From: Montifringilla adamsi
Lineage: Eukaryota; Chordata; Aves; Passeriformes; Passeridae
Assembly: GCA_017590115.1 (NCBI GenBank)
Contig: JAGGNK010006448.1
Span: 8,294,099 to 8,358,098 of the forward strand
DNA length: 64,000 bases
Direction of reading: 5' to 3'
Shown: positions 24,746 to 37,790 of the stretch, one piece after another
Layout: each line of letters opens with the position of its first letter
Numbering within the stretch: position 1 is the stretch's first letter
The notes under the pieces: model-generated
The model's database searches: none
What the model was told of the DNA's origin: nothing
What the model saw: only the letters and a program-made list of their open reading frames with translations
Program-made: the position numbers and the translations under genes

Positions 24746-25237
24746 ATGGATATCCAAGGAAAGGGGAGCAGGGGGAACAGAGATGGGGATAGGTGTATGA
24801 AAGGGGTTGGTAGTGTGTAAAACAGGACTTGTCAGTGTGCTTCTCTGGCTGAACCCTGTTCTTGATCACTGCAGTCTGTCCTGTCTTCCTGTATATTCCT
24901 GTTAAATCTTTTCTTAGCTTTCTCTAACCATGATCTCACTCCGTATTTTTTGTGTGTGTATGCATGTGTCACACACACACACACCCCTCCCATGGATATC
25001 CAAGGAAAGGGGAGCAGGGGGAACAGAGATGGGGATAGGTGTATGAAAGGGGTTGGTAGTGTGTAAAACAGGACTTGTCAGTGTGCTTCTCTGGCTGAAC
25101 CCTGTTCTTGATCACTGCAGTCTGTCCTGTCTTCCTGTATATTCCTGTTAAATCTTTTCTTAGCTTTCTCTAACCATGATCTCACTCTGTATTTTTTGTG
25201 TGTGTGTGCATGTGTCACACACACACACACCCCCACA
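24746..25237. repeat. 246-bp tandem duplication, nearly identical copies
   Basis: Copy 1 is 24746-24991 and copy 2 begins at 24992. Both start 'atggatatccaaggaaaggg' and run into a TG/CA tract. I see only a few differences ('cactccg' versus 'cactctg', 'gtatgcatg' versus 'gtgtgcatg'). The near identity points to a recent event or to an assembly artefact. Confidence 0.96.
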
Positions 25238-25262
25238 CACACACACCCACACACACACATGT
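25196..25262. repeat. (TG)n/(CA)n microsatellite
   Basis: A TG run is followed within 20 bases by CA runs interrupted by short C runs, so the tract is also self-complementary. Confidence 0.95.
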
Positions 25263-25754
25263 GCTGCAAGGGCACAGGGAGACCTGAGTGTGTGTGAGTG
25301 AAATTTGGGAGCAGCTACTGGAGTCAGACCAAGTGGTGGGAACCCTGGCCATTGGTATCAGCTACATCTGAAAACAGCAGCTGCATCTGTAGCTCACACA
25401 TGAGTTTCAGAACACGGGTCTGACCTCCAGCTGCTAGGTCAGGAAAGATTCTGGACTGGACCACCTGAAGAAGTGACAACAGTCCTAACATTCTCAACAC
25501 ACACCAATCTCATCTTCACTGGCTTCTGGATGATTAACTGTGTAGGTATTTTTAGAGAAACAACAATCGCTATAGTGAAGTATAATCTTTCAGTAGTGCC
25601 CTAGTCGTCTATTCCCAAAACATTGGTGCCATTGGATTTGTTTGTTACACTGAAAATCTTGCCACAGAAAATGAATGAAACATACTTTACAGGTGCATCT
25701 GTCAGTCTGCTACTGTCAGTCCAATGTGTGCTTTAACTAGTATACTAGTCCAGT

Positions 25755-25775
25755 TATACTAGTTTAACTAGTATA
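25755..25775. repeat. Perfect 10-bp palindrome with 1-base centre
   Basis: 'tatactagtt' and 'aactagtata' flank a single T. Related partial copies ('aactagtatactagtcc') lie immediately upstream at about 25,736-25,751. Confidence 0.88.
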
Positions 25776-28700
25776 ATTAATCCAGTTACAGAACTTTCTG
25801 GTTTCAAGCACTGCAGTAAACTGCAGTAACACAATTCCTCCTACCTGGAGAGACATGAAGTTTGTGATGGATTTCTTGTCTTTTTTCTTGGAGGAGCATG
25901 ATTCTGATGCTGGCATTGTGCCTTACTTTCTGCTTTTGCTGAGGAGATCCCAGTGTACATTTTCTGCCCCCATTGCCTGCCTTTAGGAAGTCCCTGTGTG
26001 GGAGGAGAGCAGGAGGGAAGAACCAGATCCAATCAGCCAAGGCTGCTCTGGCCCTCTCAGAGACACCCGGCCTGTCCCTGCTGTGTCTGGTGATGGGGAT
26101 GAGAATCCTGCTGGTCTTTAAATCTTCAGAAGCACATTGATCTTGTTTGAAATCATGCTCATCACTTCATAGAGTGCATGGAAAAATGGCAATGGCCAAA
26201 CTATTCCTTTTGTTATCCACTGTTCCTGTTCTGTTTTCATAGCTACAAACACAGAAAAGGAAAACTGTTCTATGGGAATTGATGAAAATTTGCTAAGAGA
26301 AATTGAGTTGTGTATTTTTAGCATAATACCAGTAATATATTGATTTCCTTGTACTGAAAAATACTCATATAAATAATAAAACATTATTATTTTTGCAAAA
26401 TTATGCATCATCGCTTTTGGGTGGGTGGGGGTAATTTTAAGTAGACAGGTCCTTTGACAGCAGACGCTGTACATAGCTCTCATAACACCTATTCTGAAAA
26501 CTGATTATTTCTGATAAAAAAATTCCTTGAAACACCTCTAAAGCTGAAATAATTCAAGATTTATGACTGTTTTTCCTGCCTAGGGGTGCAAATTCCCTAT
26601 TGTACGAAGCCAGGCAAGGAGAGTTGGACCACAGTACTCTGATAAAGAAAGAAATCTATTAATTTCTTAAAGAATATTATTACACAGATCAATTCGTGAT
26701 TCCCTGTGTTACTTTCCCCATAGACTAAACCTTTAACAAAAATTTATTTGCATTGTCTCAAGGAGAAGTAATAATTCTTTATAGACATTGCTGCTTCCTT
26801 TTAAGGTTTGAAAACTGAATATGCAAATAGGTTCTGTCAAGTGCTAGTGGCAATGTACTATATATGTACTCTGAATTTGTAATTATTATTTGGCAGCTTT
26901 TATTGTCGTAGCAACCAATTCACTTCAGTCAGAGATTTGTACTACTTCTAGCATTGCAGCTTCCTGGAGTCTGAATATTTGACCTTTTGCCATTACTAAT
27001 TTCATGCATCCTGCTAAATCCAACATAAAACAACAAAGGATTCTTTGTTGAATGAAATGTTCTGACAATACTCTCATCTCTTCAAAAGGATTTTTTTTGC
27101 CGTCTTAGGTTGTGCAATATTTCTGCAGCATATTTATTTAGGCATTCATTTTTCAGACTGACCAGGGGGAAAAAAGGAAAAAAAAAAAAAAAAGAAAAAA
27201 AAGATGGGAAAACACAGTTATGTGGTAACATATCTATTTACACTCAGTGGAAATGCTTTGGTCTAGCTTTGCAATTATTTTCAAGAGAATACAAAGAAGA
27301 GTGGGAAGCTTCAGGGAGATAGGAATTTATGATCTTTAAACTCAAAAAGCTTATATTTCAAGAGTAGCATCCTTTATTCAAAGATACTCCTTTTTTAAAG
27401 TGCTTGAATAACATGAAAATCCTTAACAATTACACAATATGGGATACTTTTATGCCTAAAATAATTACTTTTCATCTGGGTTTAATACAAGTCAGATAAA
27501 ATGGTATGTATTTTTGTTGTTGGCATTTTTATTGTCTTTTTATATCAGAGGTTCTTGGACAAAAACAAGGACTAAATTATGTGCTTTCAATATCAAACAT
27601 TCTAGAGACAGTAAGTGTCCGGGGTTTTAATTATTATTGTAGGAAGTATGTTTATAGGCAACATATATTGACATTCTTTAAAAAAATCATGGATCTTCCA
27701 TTTGTATTGTGTCTTGAGAAAAAATAAATCTAAGTTGTTTGAAATTAAGTCAGCTTAATAGGTAGTTGAATCATGTCATAGATATCTGTGACAAATTCTC
27801 TGTTACCTTCAAGATTTGATAATATTTCTGATTTACAGTGAATTAAGAGGAAGTGATGTCACTCAGAACTAATTCAAAAGCCAGCTACTAGATTGCCTTT
27901 GTCATTAGCTTCCCTTGGTTTTGAAATTAATCTGAATTTGCTTTAATTCTCAGGTAGGCAAAAGTAAAGAAATAATTTATTTACATGCTTAACACAAATC
28001 TCAGACATATCTACAATATATTTATCTTCTCCTGCTAAATTTGTGCTAAAAGTTACATGGTTTTGACTTCATGGAAACACAGAATGTATGTATGTTGAAA
28101 CATACAAAATTGTGTCAACAATGAACATAATAGTTTACCTTCAAATATACTTGCCTTCAAAGACCTAATTCAGGGATACAGACCCTCTAATTATTAAAAA
28201 AATATTTATCTATTATTATTCAAAAACTTCATAGCATTTCCTGCATGAGGTAGTTTCAGATAAACATCCTGTATTATGTTTTAGTTGTTTAAGCATTGCT
28301 ATCCCCAGGAAAAGTAACTTGCCTTCCTTAATAAAAAATCCATTATAATTTAGCTAGAAGATAGTAGTTCAGCAGCTGTAAAGAAAAAGAGAACCATAAA
28401 TTTAGTGTATGCAGTTAATACATCTGAAGAAATTGATTAGATAAGATTTATGTGTTGGCAGTATTACACCCCACTGCTGGTGAGGTAGAACTTAGCTTGG
28501 GTTCATTACCTGAGACAAAGCAAATCACTTAAGCCTGAATTAAAACTGGAAAATGACAATTTCTAAGTAATGCTTTTCTCTATGACCCTTCTATTTTCTT
28601 TAGGTTTTAGGTATTCGTCCTTCTCAGTACAACTCTTTACACAGCTTAATCAATATCATTCTGAATAGGTAAATGATATGAAAAAAAATCTTTATTTTTT

Positions 28701-31700
28701 TTAGCTGCATGAGAGAGAAATACTTTGCAGTGATCTGTTGTCAGTAATTTCAGAATCTACTAGGATTTCAACAAGTACATTTCCTGTATGGCATTCTCTT
28801 GTGTTTCGACTGAGGTGAGTTTACAATAAATATATAATTAGAGTTTTAGGATGGGAAGACTTGATAAAAGGAATATATTGGACTGACTTCCCTGAGCTGT
28901 GAACTTTCAGAGATGGCTCTTTGAATTTATCATGGCACTCTACTGTATTGACTTATATATGCAGGACATGAATAGAGCTGGACAAGCAAAAATCCCTATC
29001 AAGGTCTAAAAATTCTGATAGACCCTTAGGAATATCACTTACAGGAACATTGATTTTTTAATATTGGAATTTAGGTGTCTAAATTCTACTGTTCTTAATT
29101 TGTCATTAGGATATTTAGATGACAAAACAGATTTAATTCCTACTCACTTCTATGGTTTTGGCAATTTTTTGTTGAGTTTTTCTTCAGTCCAAAAAATGTA
29201 AAATATAAACTGCAAAAAATTGACACCCCCAGGTCTAAATATTCTTAGTTGAACTGATTGGAAAACTCACATTTCTCTCAGTAGTGTCTTCTGAACTCAG
29301 ATGTATTCTTGACTTCACAGTGACCCAGATTCTAAAAAATACTGCCTGGCCTGTCTGCTGGTAGATGAGATTTTGGGAATATATATTTTTTTTCATTTTC
29401 CCTAGAGAGAGCCTAGGTGTCCTAACTTTTGCTGAGCTATAGTTCTACAGAAATATGTTTTTTATCTCTGTTGTTAAGTCTCTTCTCATCAAAAGGCAGT
29501 TTGCTGTTTTCAACTACAGGTAGAAACTAAAAATACAAAGCTGCATGTGAAGAGCCTGGTTTAAATATCCTGCTGGTTTCTTATTTTTAGAATAGTGGTT
29601 TACTATACATCAAATCATACAGAAACATTTAGCATTTTACTTATTGCATATAAAATAAAAGATTATTTTTAACACCTAATGGGGTGTTCGAAAGTTTTCA
29701 GTTTTCTTCACTGACAATACTGATTTACTAATACCTAAATTAGGAATACAAAGAACTAGTAACCAGTGAGAAAGTAATTTTTGATTCTACTAAGCCAAAA
29801 TTAGGAATTTAATGTAGAAAGTTAAAAATAGTTTACTGTTTTGTTTTACCTTCAGCTAGGTCCACCCTCTCCAGGCTGAGGATCAAAAAATTAATCTCTA
29901 AGTGTAATCACAGAGTGTTTTGATGGGAAATTTAGGCAAAACCCCCACTACAATTCTATTATTCTTTTCAACACAAAAAAAAAAATTACAAATTTGGTCC
30001 ACCAGAATGTTTTTTTTAGCACAGATAAAGTTTGAAACAAGCCACATCTGAAAATTAAAAAAAGTGATTTAGGGTTTTTTCTTCTGGAATTATTTTCTGG
30101 CTATGAACTATAGTGTGGGTGGATAATGTGGCCATAACAGAAACTAATTTAGCAATGTGCAACATTCCAAGAATATGTGTACTTTCCCTTTCCACCTATA
30201 CTCTTTCAGGATAGGCAATGAGGACATATTGTCCCATATTCAAAGTCAGAAAAAACTCATCGCAAAAAACTTATGAAACACTTTTTCTTGTTTAGTAGTG
30301 CTGATACTCACAGGAAGACATGAACTGCCAAAAATAATTACAATAAGGCTTCAGAAATCTTATGCTATTATTAGAGAATCAAAACCAACAACAACAACAA
30401 CAAAATCCAAACAACAAAAATATCCCCCATGACCTATAAAAAACACATTGAATTTCAGTATGATGCAAGTTAGACACACTGAAAGAAATTATGAAAGGGT
30501 CAATAAAGAGTTTGGATTAGGTATAAATAGCTTGTGATGAATTATAATGGTAACTGGTAGCAAATCTGAGAAATAAAAAATCTAGACAAGTTAAAGTCCC
30601 CTGTCTTTTAAATTTTCCTGTGCAGAAATGTAAAAAATAATGGCCTTTTGTTTTTAAAATGAAAGAAGTTAGATGAGAAGTTATAGTTTTCAACTATAAT
30701 AAGATATTAAGTGCTCAAGGATCTGTTTTGAGGAAAATTGAAAAATTAATTTTGATAGTGAGACACTGGTTGTACAGTAATTAACAAAACATAATACCAA
30801 ATGGATGTGTGTCTTCTGATAGCTCTTATATTTTTTATAGTGGACTTTTCAGTGACCTTACTGCCATACTCATGAGTGGCTGGGATGTGTAAATAAAACA
30901 ACAGTTTAAAAGCTACTGTAGAAATACAGGATCATATCAGGGACTCCTGAAACAGCAAGCAGAAGCTGATGGAAATAGCCTTGAGAGTGCAATCGTGGGA
31001 CAGTAGACAAGGTCTAAGGCTATAATCACAAATCACTGATGATTAATTACTGATTACTGTAGGAACACAGCCTTGGCAGATGGACGGAACCTATTTCAGG
31101 GTCAAAAAAGAAAACAGAAATGAAATCTCAAGCTTCCCTAAAACATGCCATATTGAGTAAAACTTGGCATGTCGACTTTATGCAAAGTCGACTTTATGCA
31201 TGAGAGAACAAAGAGGAAGTAAGTAAATTGCATTGGGATATATTTTTAGAAATTGCATAAGGAAATCCAAGAGTCAGGAAGAAGATTAATTAATGTCCTT
31301 TTCCTTTAGGTATGTATGTCCAAAACATCTGAAATACACGGGTTACTGAAAATATAGACTGAAATAAGATCTGAAATTAATTAATCCATATATTAAGGAC
31401 CAACCGTTACACAATGCCTAAAAAATATGCCTTTATGGTTTGACTGTGACCACTGATACATACATTGTCAATTTTCCTCCTCCCCACAAACCCTTTTGCA
31501 TTGTGGCATTGTGATTATATTTGAACCATGTTTCCTAAGTTTTGTTATGTGATAATGGGTGACAGTGACAGCTATGAAAAAAACTATATTACTGTGAAAA
31601 AGCTATATTACATATGTTGTTCTCCCTGTGGATTAGAGCAGTTAGGCTGATAAGGAATGAAGATGGGCTTTTTTTGCACTTTTGGCAAATCTATCCTTTT

Positions 31701-32674
31701 TTCTTATGCTTCTTACTTTAAAACTGATTTTTTAAAGTATATTGATAAGACATTTTCCAGACAAAAATTGGGCTGACAGATATATAATTCCTCCAGACTT
31801 TATTATCTTTAGTTCTTAGGGCATGAATATTCTTTTTCTATAAACTCTATACAGTAACATGCATTACTTGAAATATCTTTTTGACTATTTCTGTTGCTTT
31901 AGGGTCATTTCCTTATGCTTTGTTGTACTTGAGATAACATAAAACTTTTGTTCCTTATTTTTTCTTCCTTCGGGCCCATGTTCTTATCTCCCTGTCAAAA
32001 TTATTTGTATGCTATGCAGTATGTGATTAAAATTAGTCTTTTTTTCAGTGATGGCAGAAACAAAAAAGTGTAACAAGCTACTGAAGATATTTCCATATCT
32101 ATTACATTTTTCTGTTCCTCTCCTGTATTGTATCTGTACACTTGTCTGTTTACCTATATGCCAAAGGTTTCTATGTTAACTCTTTTTATACTAATGTACA
32201 TGAATGAATCTTTCTAGCTTTCTAGACTTAGTATCACTATTTGATGTATTTATTCTTACTGACCCTTTACAATATGGCTGTCTTTTGACTTATGTTATCT
32301 CTCTTTGATTTCCCAGTCACTAGCCAACTCTTGGTGCATTCATTTCAATATCTTTATTTTGTAGTGACAGTTTGTCATTAGGTAATGCGTGTCATTTCAA
32401 GTTAATATACCTCATTAAATAAATTCCAGTTCCTTTAGATTGTTTTAGCCCACAGATTATTTTTCTAGTGATTCTATGAAATACACATTTTCAAGTATTA
32501 TCTAAAATCTGGTAGTTAATCTACTGACCATGTATGTTTAAAAAAAAAAAAAAAAAGGGCTTTTTTAAATTCAACAGGATTTCAAAGCAAACAATTGATA
32601 ATATTCTTAAAAGTTATTTTAAAGGGATTTCTTTGCATTTAATTATACTTTAAACTAAAGAAGCAGTTGCCACT
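25776..32674. other. Long repeat-poor intergenic stretch
   Basis: No host gene and no convincing LINE or LTR. 25,800-26,110 is GC-richer and unclassified; two overlapping minus-strand frames there have no known domain. Simple features are an A-rich run at 27171-27206, a (CAA)n tract at about 30386-30402 and a duplicated 'gtcgactttatgca' at about 31171 and 31187. A further duplicated 'tgaaaaa..ctatatta' lies at about 31574-31611. The rest is AT-rich unique-looking DNA. Confidence 0.55.
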
Positions 32675-32844
32675 GAAATAGTGGTTAGGCATTGGAACAT
32701 GTTTCCCAGGGAAGTTGTGGAGTCACCGTCTCTGGGATTATTACAGAGATGGTTCAGGAGTGATTATGAGGGTGCTGGATTGACAGTTTGCACTAGATGA
32801 TCTTGAAGGTCTCTTTCAACCTTGATGGTTCTGTGATTTTGTGA
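32675..32844 (+). mobile_element. CR1 LINE 3' end, plus strand
   Basis: Standard CR1 3' end in sense orientation. It has 'gtggttaggcattggaacat', 'gttgtggagtcaccgtctct', 'gatgatcttgaaggtctctt' and a terminal 'ttctgtgattttgtga' octamer repeat. Strongly 5'-truncated. Confidence 0.93.
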
Positions 32845-33940
32845 AATCTGTAGTTTGAAAAAGGATTGTCAGTTTTGCTTATGTACTCTGCCACTTCTAA
32901 AATTTTAAAAGCCTCATTGTTTTACAGTTTCTATTGTTATTTTCAGAGAACATTCTTGAGAGAACAAGGACTTAACATCTTCAATATTATAGTAATAAAG
33001 AATGATTCTGATATTTTTTTCTAAACAAAGTGTCCATAAAAGAAAAATGCTGAAACAAAACTTGATGCTTTTATCTTGTTTTAAACTACATTTCCAAGCA
33101 GATGATTCCAAAACATTATTCTCTACTAAATTACTGCTATGATCATCATGCTCTTTTCTCTAAATGTTCCTGTAACCTTACCTGTAAATTTCCTAAGCCA
33201 GTGGTGGCTGCTTATTTCAGCAGCATTTTTTGCATTAATTTCATTCTATTGTAGAAGAGATGCACATTGCTTTTCAATTAACAATAAGGATAATCCCTAA
33301 TCTCTTCAGTCACAATGGTGGTGTGCAGACTGGACTTATGTGTCAAAATACTGTGATTTTTCAGAAAAATGTGTAAAAATAATCTCAGTGCAATTTAGAT
33401 GTTTTATATTAATCACAGGAATAAAACTTCATTCCATCAAGATTATTAATAAAAAAATCTTTTGCCACAGTCATTCTAGGGAAACTGAATACATCACAGA
33501 ACAACAGTTGGTGAATGCAAAAACATTAATTCCTGCAAGAGTTCCTGAAGACTTAAAATATTTTTTATTAAATTGTTGTTACGCACACTAAATAATGCTG
33601 TCCACAGAGCTTTCATCAACAACATGGAGCAACATCAACAGGCATACAAATTTATTTTTTTTTAAACAGAAGAAAATGTAAAATAAAATTATTGGACTCA
33701 CTTATTTCTTTTTCAGTGAAACTTTGTTTCTCCTCTCACTTTGCTTCTCACAGCTGCTTCTCAGTATGAGAAAAAAGACTGTGTCCAGTCTGCTCTTGAA
33801 AACCTCTATGAACAAAAAAATCTACAACCTCAAGATATGACAGCTTGTTGCAGTGTCCTCCTGGTGGGAAAGTCATTCTTATACCTTGTTTAAATCCTTG
33901 AAGTCACAATTTATGACCATTAGATCATTCAAGCTCTGAC
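32845..33940. other. Intergenic, no gene seen
   Basis: AT-rich. Frames at 32914-33111 (minus) and 33340-33591 (plus) are unrecognised and composition-driven. Confidence 0.55.
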
Positions 33941-34880
33941 AATCATGGAGTCACAATACTTAAGGTTGGAAGGTACCTCAGGAGGTCATCTAGTCCAGCA
34001 CCCCTGGTCAAGCAGAGTCACATAGGGCAAGATGCTGATCATTGTGTCCAGACAGCTTTTGAGTATCTCCAAAGAGGAAAACCACACAGCCTCTCTGTAA
34101 CCTCTCTGTACAACGTGTGCCGAAGGCTAGTCACCATCAGTGAGCTGATGTTCAGAGAGAACTTCTTGAGTTTCAACTCTTGCCTATAGTCTCTACTCCT
34201 GTCACTGGGCGTCACCAAAACAACCCTGGCTGCATCTTCTTGCACTGTCCTGTGGAGCATTTCCCTTCTGAGGAGTCTGTAATCTGATTTTAAGACTCCT
34301 CCTATGGGACACCTCATAAAACCCCACGGCACTGGGTCTGCTCTCTGGTGGCTCTCTGGGCTTTGTTCAGACTCCCAGGCCTCCGCCTCCTCCTCCCCTG
34401 GCACAGGGAGAGGATGGGTGGTAAATAAAATGGACTCTTGTGCTAAACAACGAAGAGGCTTGCCTCATCTGTTTCCCCTGCCTTGGAGTTGTAGCCTCCC
34501 TGGACACGATCTCATCACTGTAGCCACACGCTGCTACAGTCTCCCTACAGTTGTAGATATTGATGAGATTCCTCCTGGGCTGATTTGAGCAGAGTTCATA
34601 TCAACAGAAGTGGTCCTTTTGGTGCTCTGTGTTCTTTTCTGCAGTTGTAAGAATGAACTGCCCCTGTTCTGAGCAGATCTAAATTGTATTCCAGGGTAAC
34701 ACTCTCAGCTCTTTCAGTTTTTTCTTATATGAGAGGTGTTTTACTCCCTTAATATATTTCGGGGCCCTTTGCTGGACTCAGTCTAGTAGTTTCATGTCTT
34801 ATACTGAGTAGCAAAACCTGGACATAGGACTCCAGGTGTGGCCCCACCAGTGCTTAACGAATGTGAAGGATCACCTCCTT
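33941..34880 (-). mobile_element. CR1 LINE, minus strand, split by an LTR insert
   Basis: First part 33941-34250: tail complement, 'ggtcatctagtccagcaccc', 'cagacagcttttgagtatct' and 'gtctctactcctgtcactgg'. It resumes at about 34,545 with 'agttgtagatattgatgaga' and continues through 'ctctcagctctttcag', 'ccctttgctggactcagtct' and 'aggactccaggtgtggcccc' to about 34,880. The interruption is the LTR-like insert at 34251-34538. A shorter unexplained stretch at about 34,590-34,680 is bounded by 'gagcag' at both ends. Confidence 0.88.
34251..34538 (+). mobile_element. Compact 288-bp solo-LTR-like insert
   Basis: Begins TGTGG and ends GCTACA (TG...CA ends) exactly where the surrounding CR1 is interrupted. 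Contains a TATA-like 'cctcataaaa' near 34,313 and an AATAAA at 34424-34429, in the order expected of a plus-strand LTR. The 4 bases before it (gtcc) and after it (gtct) are a candidate target-site duplication with one mismatch. No internal retroviral genes are present. The frames at 34039-34588 are shadows of this nest. Confidence 0.68.
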
Positions 34881-34884
34881 CACC

Positions 34885-35055
34885 TCTGCTTTTGTCAGAC
34901 CCCACCTGGAGCACTGCATCTATCTCGGTGCCTTCCAGCATGAGACATCAATCTGTTAGTGCAGGTCCAGAGAAGGGCCATGAAAATGATCGGAGGGCTG
35001 GAATACCGCTCCTATGAAGACAAGCTGAGCAAGTTGGGGTTTTTCAGCCTGGAAA
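34885..35055 (+). mobile_element. CR1 LINE fragment, plus strand
   Basis: 'cagaccccacctggagcact', 'ggtccagagaagggccatga', 'gatcggagggctggaatacc' and 'caagctgagcaagttggggt' are CR1 sense-strand blocks. It abuts the minus-strand CR1 above, forming an inverted pair. Confidence 0.92.
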
Positions 35056-37790
35056 TGCAATTCCATTTCCCCTCCTTATGACAGTTTCCAGATCATGGAG
35101 TTCACAGAGTTTCCAGATTAAGGAATGTATCAACTGTAATGACCAATCTTCGTGTTCTTTTAATGGCACCACCTGTAGTTATTCCTGACAGTAAGAAACA
35201 ATGAGTGGAATGTAAGAACATGCTGACAAATGTCAAGGCTTTGAAAGAATTATTTCAATTTGCATTTCTCACCTTCACCAGAAGTATAGATTTCAACACA
35301 CTGTATGATTGTATGAAAAGTATTCCTTTTCCTATCTGTCCTGAACCTTCTGTCTTAAAATGCCAGAACTATTATCACCATTCCAAAAAATATTTAACTT
35401 AAAATAGGTCAATTTTTATTTCAACATATTGAACTGTGGCATAAAATAATGGTTTGGAACATTTTAATAGAATACTTTAGCAAAAAAGCCTTACCTGCCC
35501 TTACTTTTATTAATGTAAATTATCATGCAGATTGTGAAAAACAAAAAATATATTAAAGATTATTAAAATAAGAATTATTGCACTATATTTTACTGAATAA
35601 TATAAAATGTTATGCATTCCATGATATAGTAATGCTCCAATGTTTTCATAGCTTTGAAAAGAGAAAGTATCTTTCACAAAAACAAAAATTTAAGTGCCAC
35701 AATTGGTACTCATTTGCATCATTATGTTTCATAATTAGCTGTTCAAAGTCACTTGACAGGTGTCAGTACCAGGCTTCACTCCCTCAAAGTGTATTATTAA
35801 TTGTACTAGCATAATGATGTTACAAAATAGATAGTAACTTCTGAAAAGAATAATATTATCTTCTCTGAATCCTTTGGATGTAATTTTCCATTAAACACTG
35901 ATATTTTACCATAGTATTTCCTTATCAGGTTCTCTAGACTACTTTCCTGAAGCCATGTGAAGCAGAACATTTCAGAGTTGAACGCTGGAAATAATCAGTC
36001 CAGAACTTATCTTACAGGTTCTAAAAGTAAATGATAAAAATCACCATAAACATTTCCATAGAACAATTTTAAGACAAAAACACCAGACATACTTAGCAAT
36101 TTTGTTATTTTGTCTGCTTGAATTTCAACCTCTTGCTCAAAGCTATGTGAAACTGTGAAAACAATACCTAAAGCTCAAATACTTGAATAATCCAATTTTC
36201 TAGATTATCTTTATTTATATCTAGTTGGCTATCATTCTATTGAATTAAAAGAGAAAGACAGAAATACACACTAAAATTACAGAACTTCCCCTAAAGAGAA
36301 TAATTGGATTTTAAACTCCTCTCAGTTAAAAGTATATTAAGTGTCCTATCTACTAGGAAAGAAGAGAGTTTCTAATAAAAGCAGCACTATTTTCAGTGCT
36401 CTAGTAATTTTAACAATTGTTATTTTGTTCTCAGCTAATCTAAGCAAACCCTTCCCAGAAAGACACACTATATTCTTGAAAAGCCACATGGCTCCTGCGT
36501 ACCCCAGAGCTACATAACCCTTACACTCTCTATTAACAGCACCATCTCCTCTTTTGCTCGTCACAGCCAACCCAAAACAAAGTCAGGCATAGACTATAAA
36601 TTTTGTTAAAGGATGTAGTCTTATTCTACTGGATAGGACTCTAATCACAATAAATAAAATGTTGAGTTTCTGAATCTTGAACTATTTCTATATTTCAATG
36701 TAGGATATGAGAGTGGATATAAAAAAAACCCCAAAACAACAAGTTACACACTGATGTACTTGCTTAGGACTTGCCTTTTCAGATTCTAAAAGTCTGTATT
36801 CTTTACTTATTGGTATTTGTGTTTCAGCAAGGCACATGAAGCCTGCCTCCTTTTAATACATTTTTTCAATATTGTTGAGGACCACCTCCTGAAATATAAA
36901 ACTCATGGGCCCTTCACCCCCAGTCTGAGAACCTCCAGACATCTGACCGCACATTTATGAACAAGTAGTCTGTATTCAAAGGTAAATACTTGAATATTAT
37001 CTAGGGCTGCAACAAGAATTTGAACAACTAAATCTACCACATAACTTGTAAAGCATGTATAAGCTCAAATGTATCACTCCTTGGTACCAAAACCTCTTCA
37101 AGTCTTCAACTAGTTGTTTTTCTCTAAACCATTCCATAATCACAACTTTATGTACCCTGTGAAGAGTTTAGAGGATCTAAAGTCATCCTTCCAAATTCCA
37201 TTTTTAGACCTAGACCAATAGCTTTCAAGTATTGAAAAATAATATTCCTAGTGTTGAATGTTATTTTTCCTGTATTTACAATGCTAAAATTATAGCCCTC
37301 ATCAGCTTTTCTGAATACTGGCTTTTTCCATTCCTGACTACCTCTACCGATTTGTAGTCCAGATGTGACTTGTGTTGAATCTAATTCCAAATGGCTCCCT
37401 TTAATTTTTCCTTCTACTTTTTATTTCCTCCTTTTTTTCTTCATTCTTCAGTAACATAACACATTTATTCATCTGAACTGTGATCATGTAAAACATTCTC
37501 TTTAGTGTGTTTTCAGGAAATTATAAGCCTGGAAAACAGTTATTTTCGATAGTGGTAGTGGTCTCTCACTGCATAATGTGATAACACTAAATCCATTAGA
37601 AATACTCAAATATTGGACCTAAAATGTATTGATACCTGATGAAAACACAATTGTTTTGCTTGGCATTAAGAAATAGAAGCTGAAAACTTTTATCATTGTG
37701 GCATGGAAAGTATGCTGGTATTAAAATTACATTTATAAAACCAATCTGCTGGTGGAGGACAAAGTTTAAAGAGCTCATGCTTCAAATATA
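35056..37790. other. Intergenic, no gene seen
   Basis: AT-rich unique-looking DNA. Frames at 35205-35402, 35578-35814 (plus) and 36346-36570, 37148-37390, 37596-37778 (minus) have no recognisable family. Confidence 0.55.

Larger units (their letters stand above)
24640..25480 (+). mobile_element. LTR/ERV-like block containing the 246-bp duplication
   Basis: The block 'ctctggctgaaccctgttct ... ctgcagtctgtcctgtcttc' resembles the R-U5 part of avian ERV LTRs and parallels 50,670-50,715 in this window ('ctggctgaactct', 'ttgctgcagtttgtcctgtc'). After the repeat tract, 'gaaatttgggagcagctact' and 'accaagtggtgggaaccctg' read like ERV leader sequence. LTR ends and a target-site duplication were not found. 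Confidence 0.5.

Noticed and set aside
24746..25262. Regular repeats considered as a CRISPR-like array
   Set aside because: Only two long direct copies plus a CA microsatellite in a bird genome; no short repeat-spacer pattern.
29858..29875. 'ctctccaggctgagg', like an internal CR1 block
   Set aside because: Isolated short match with no CR1 sequence on either side.
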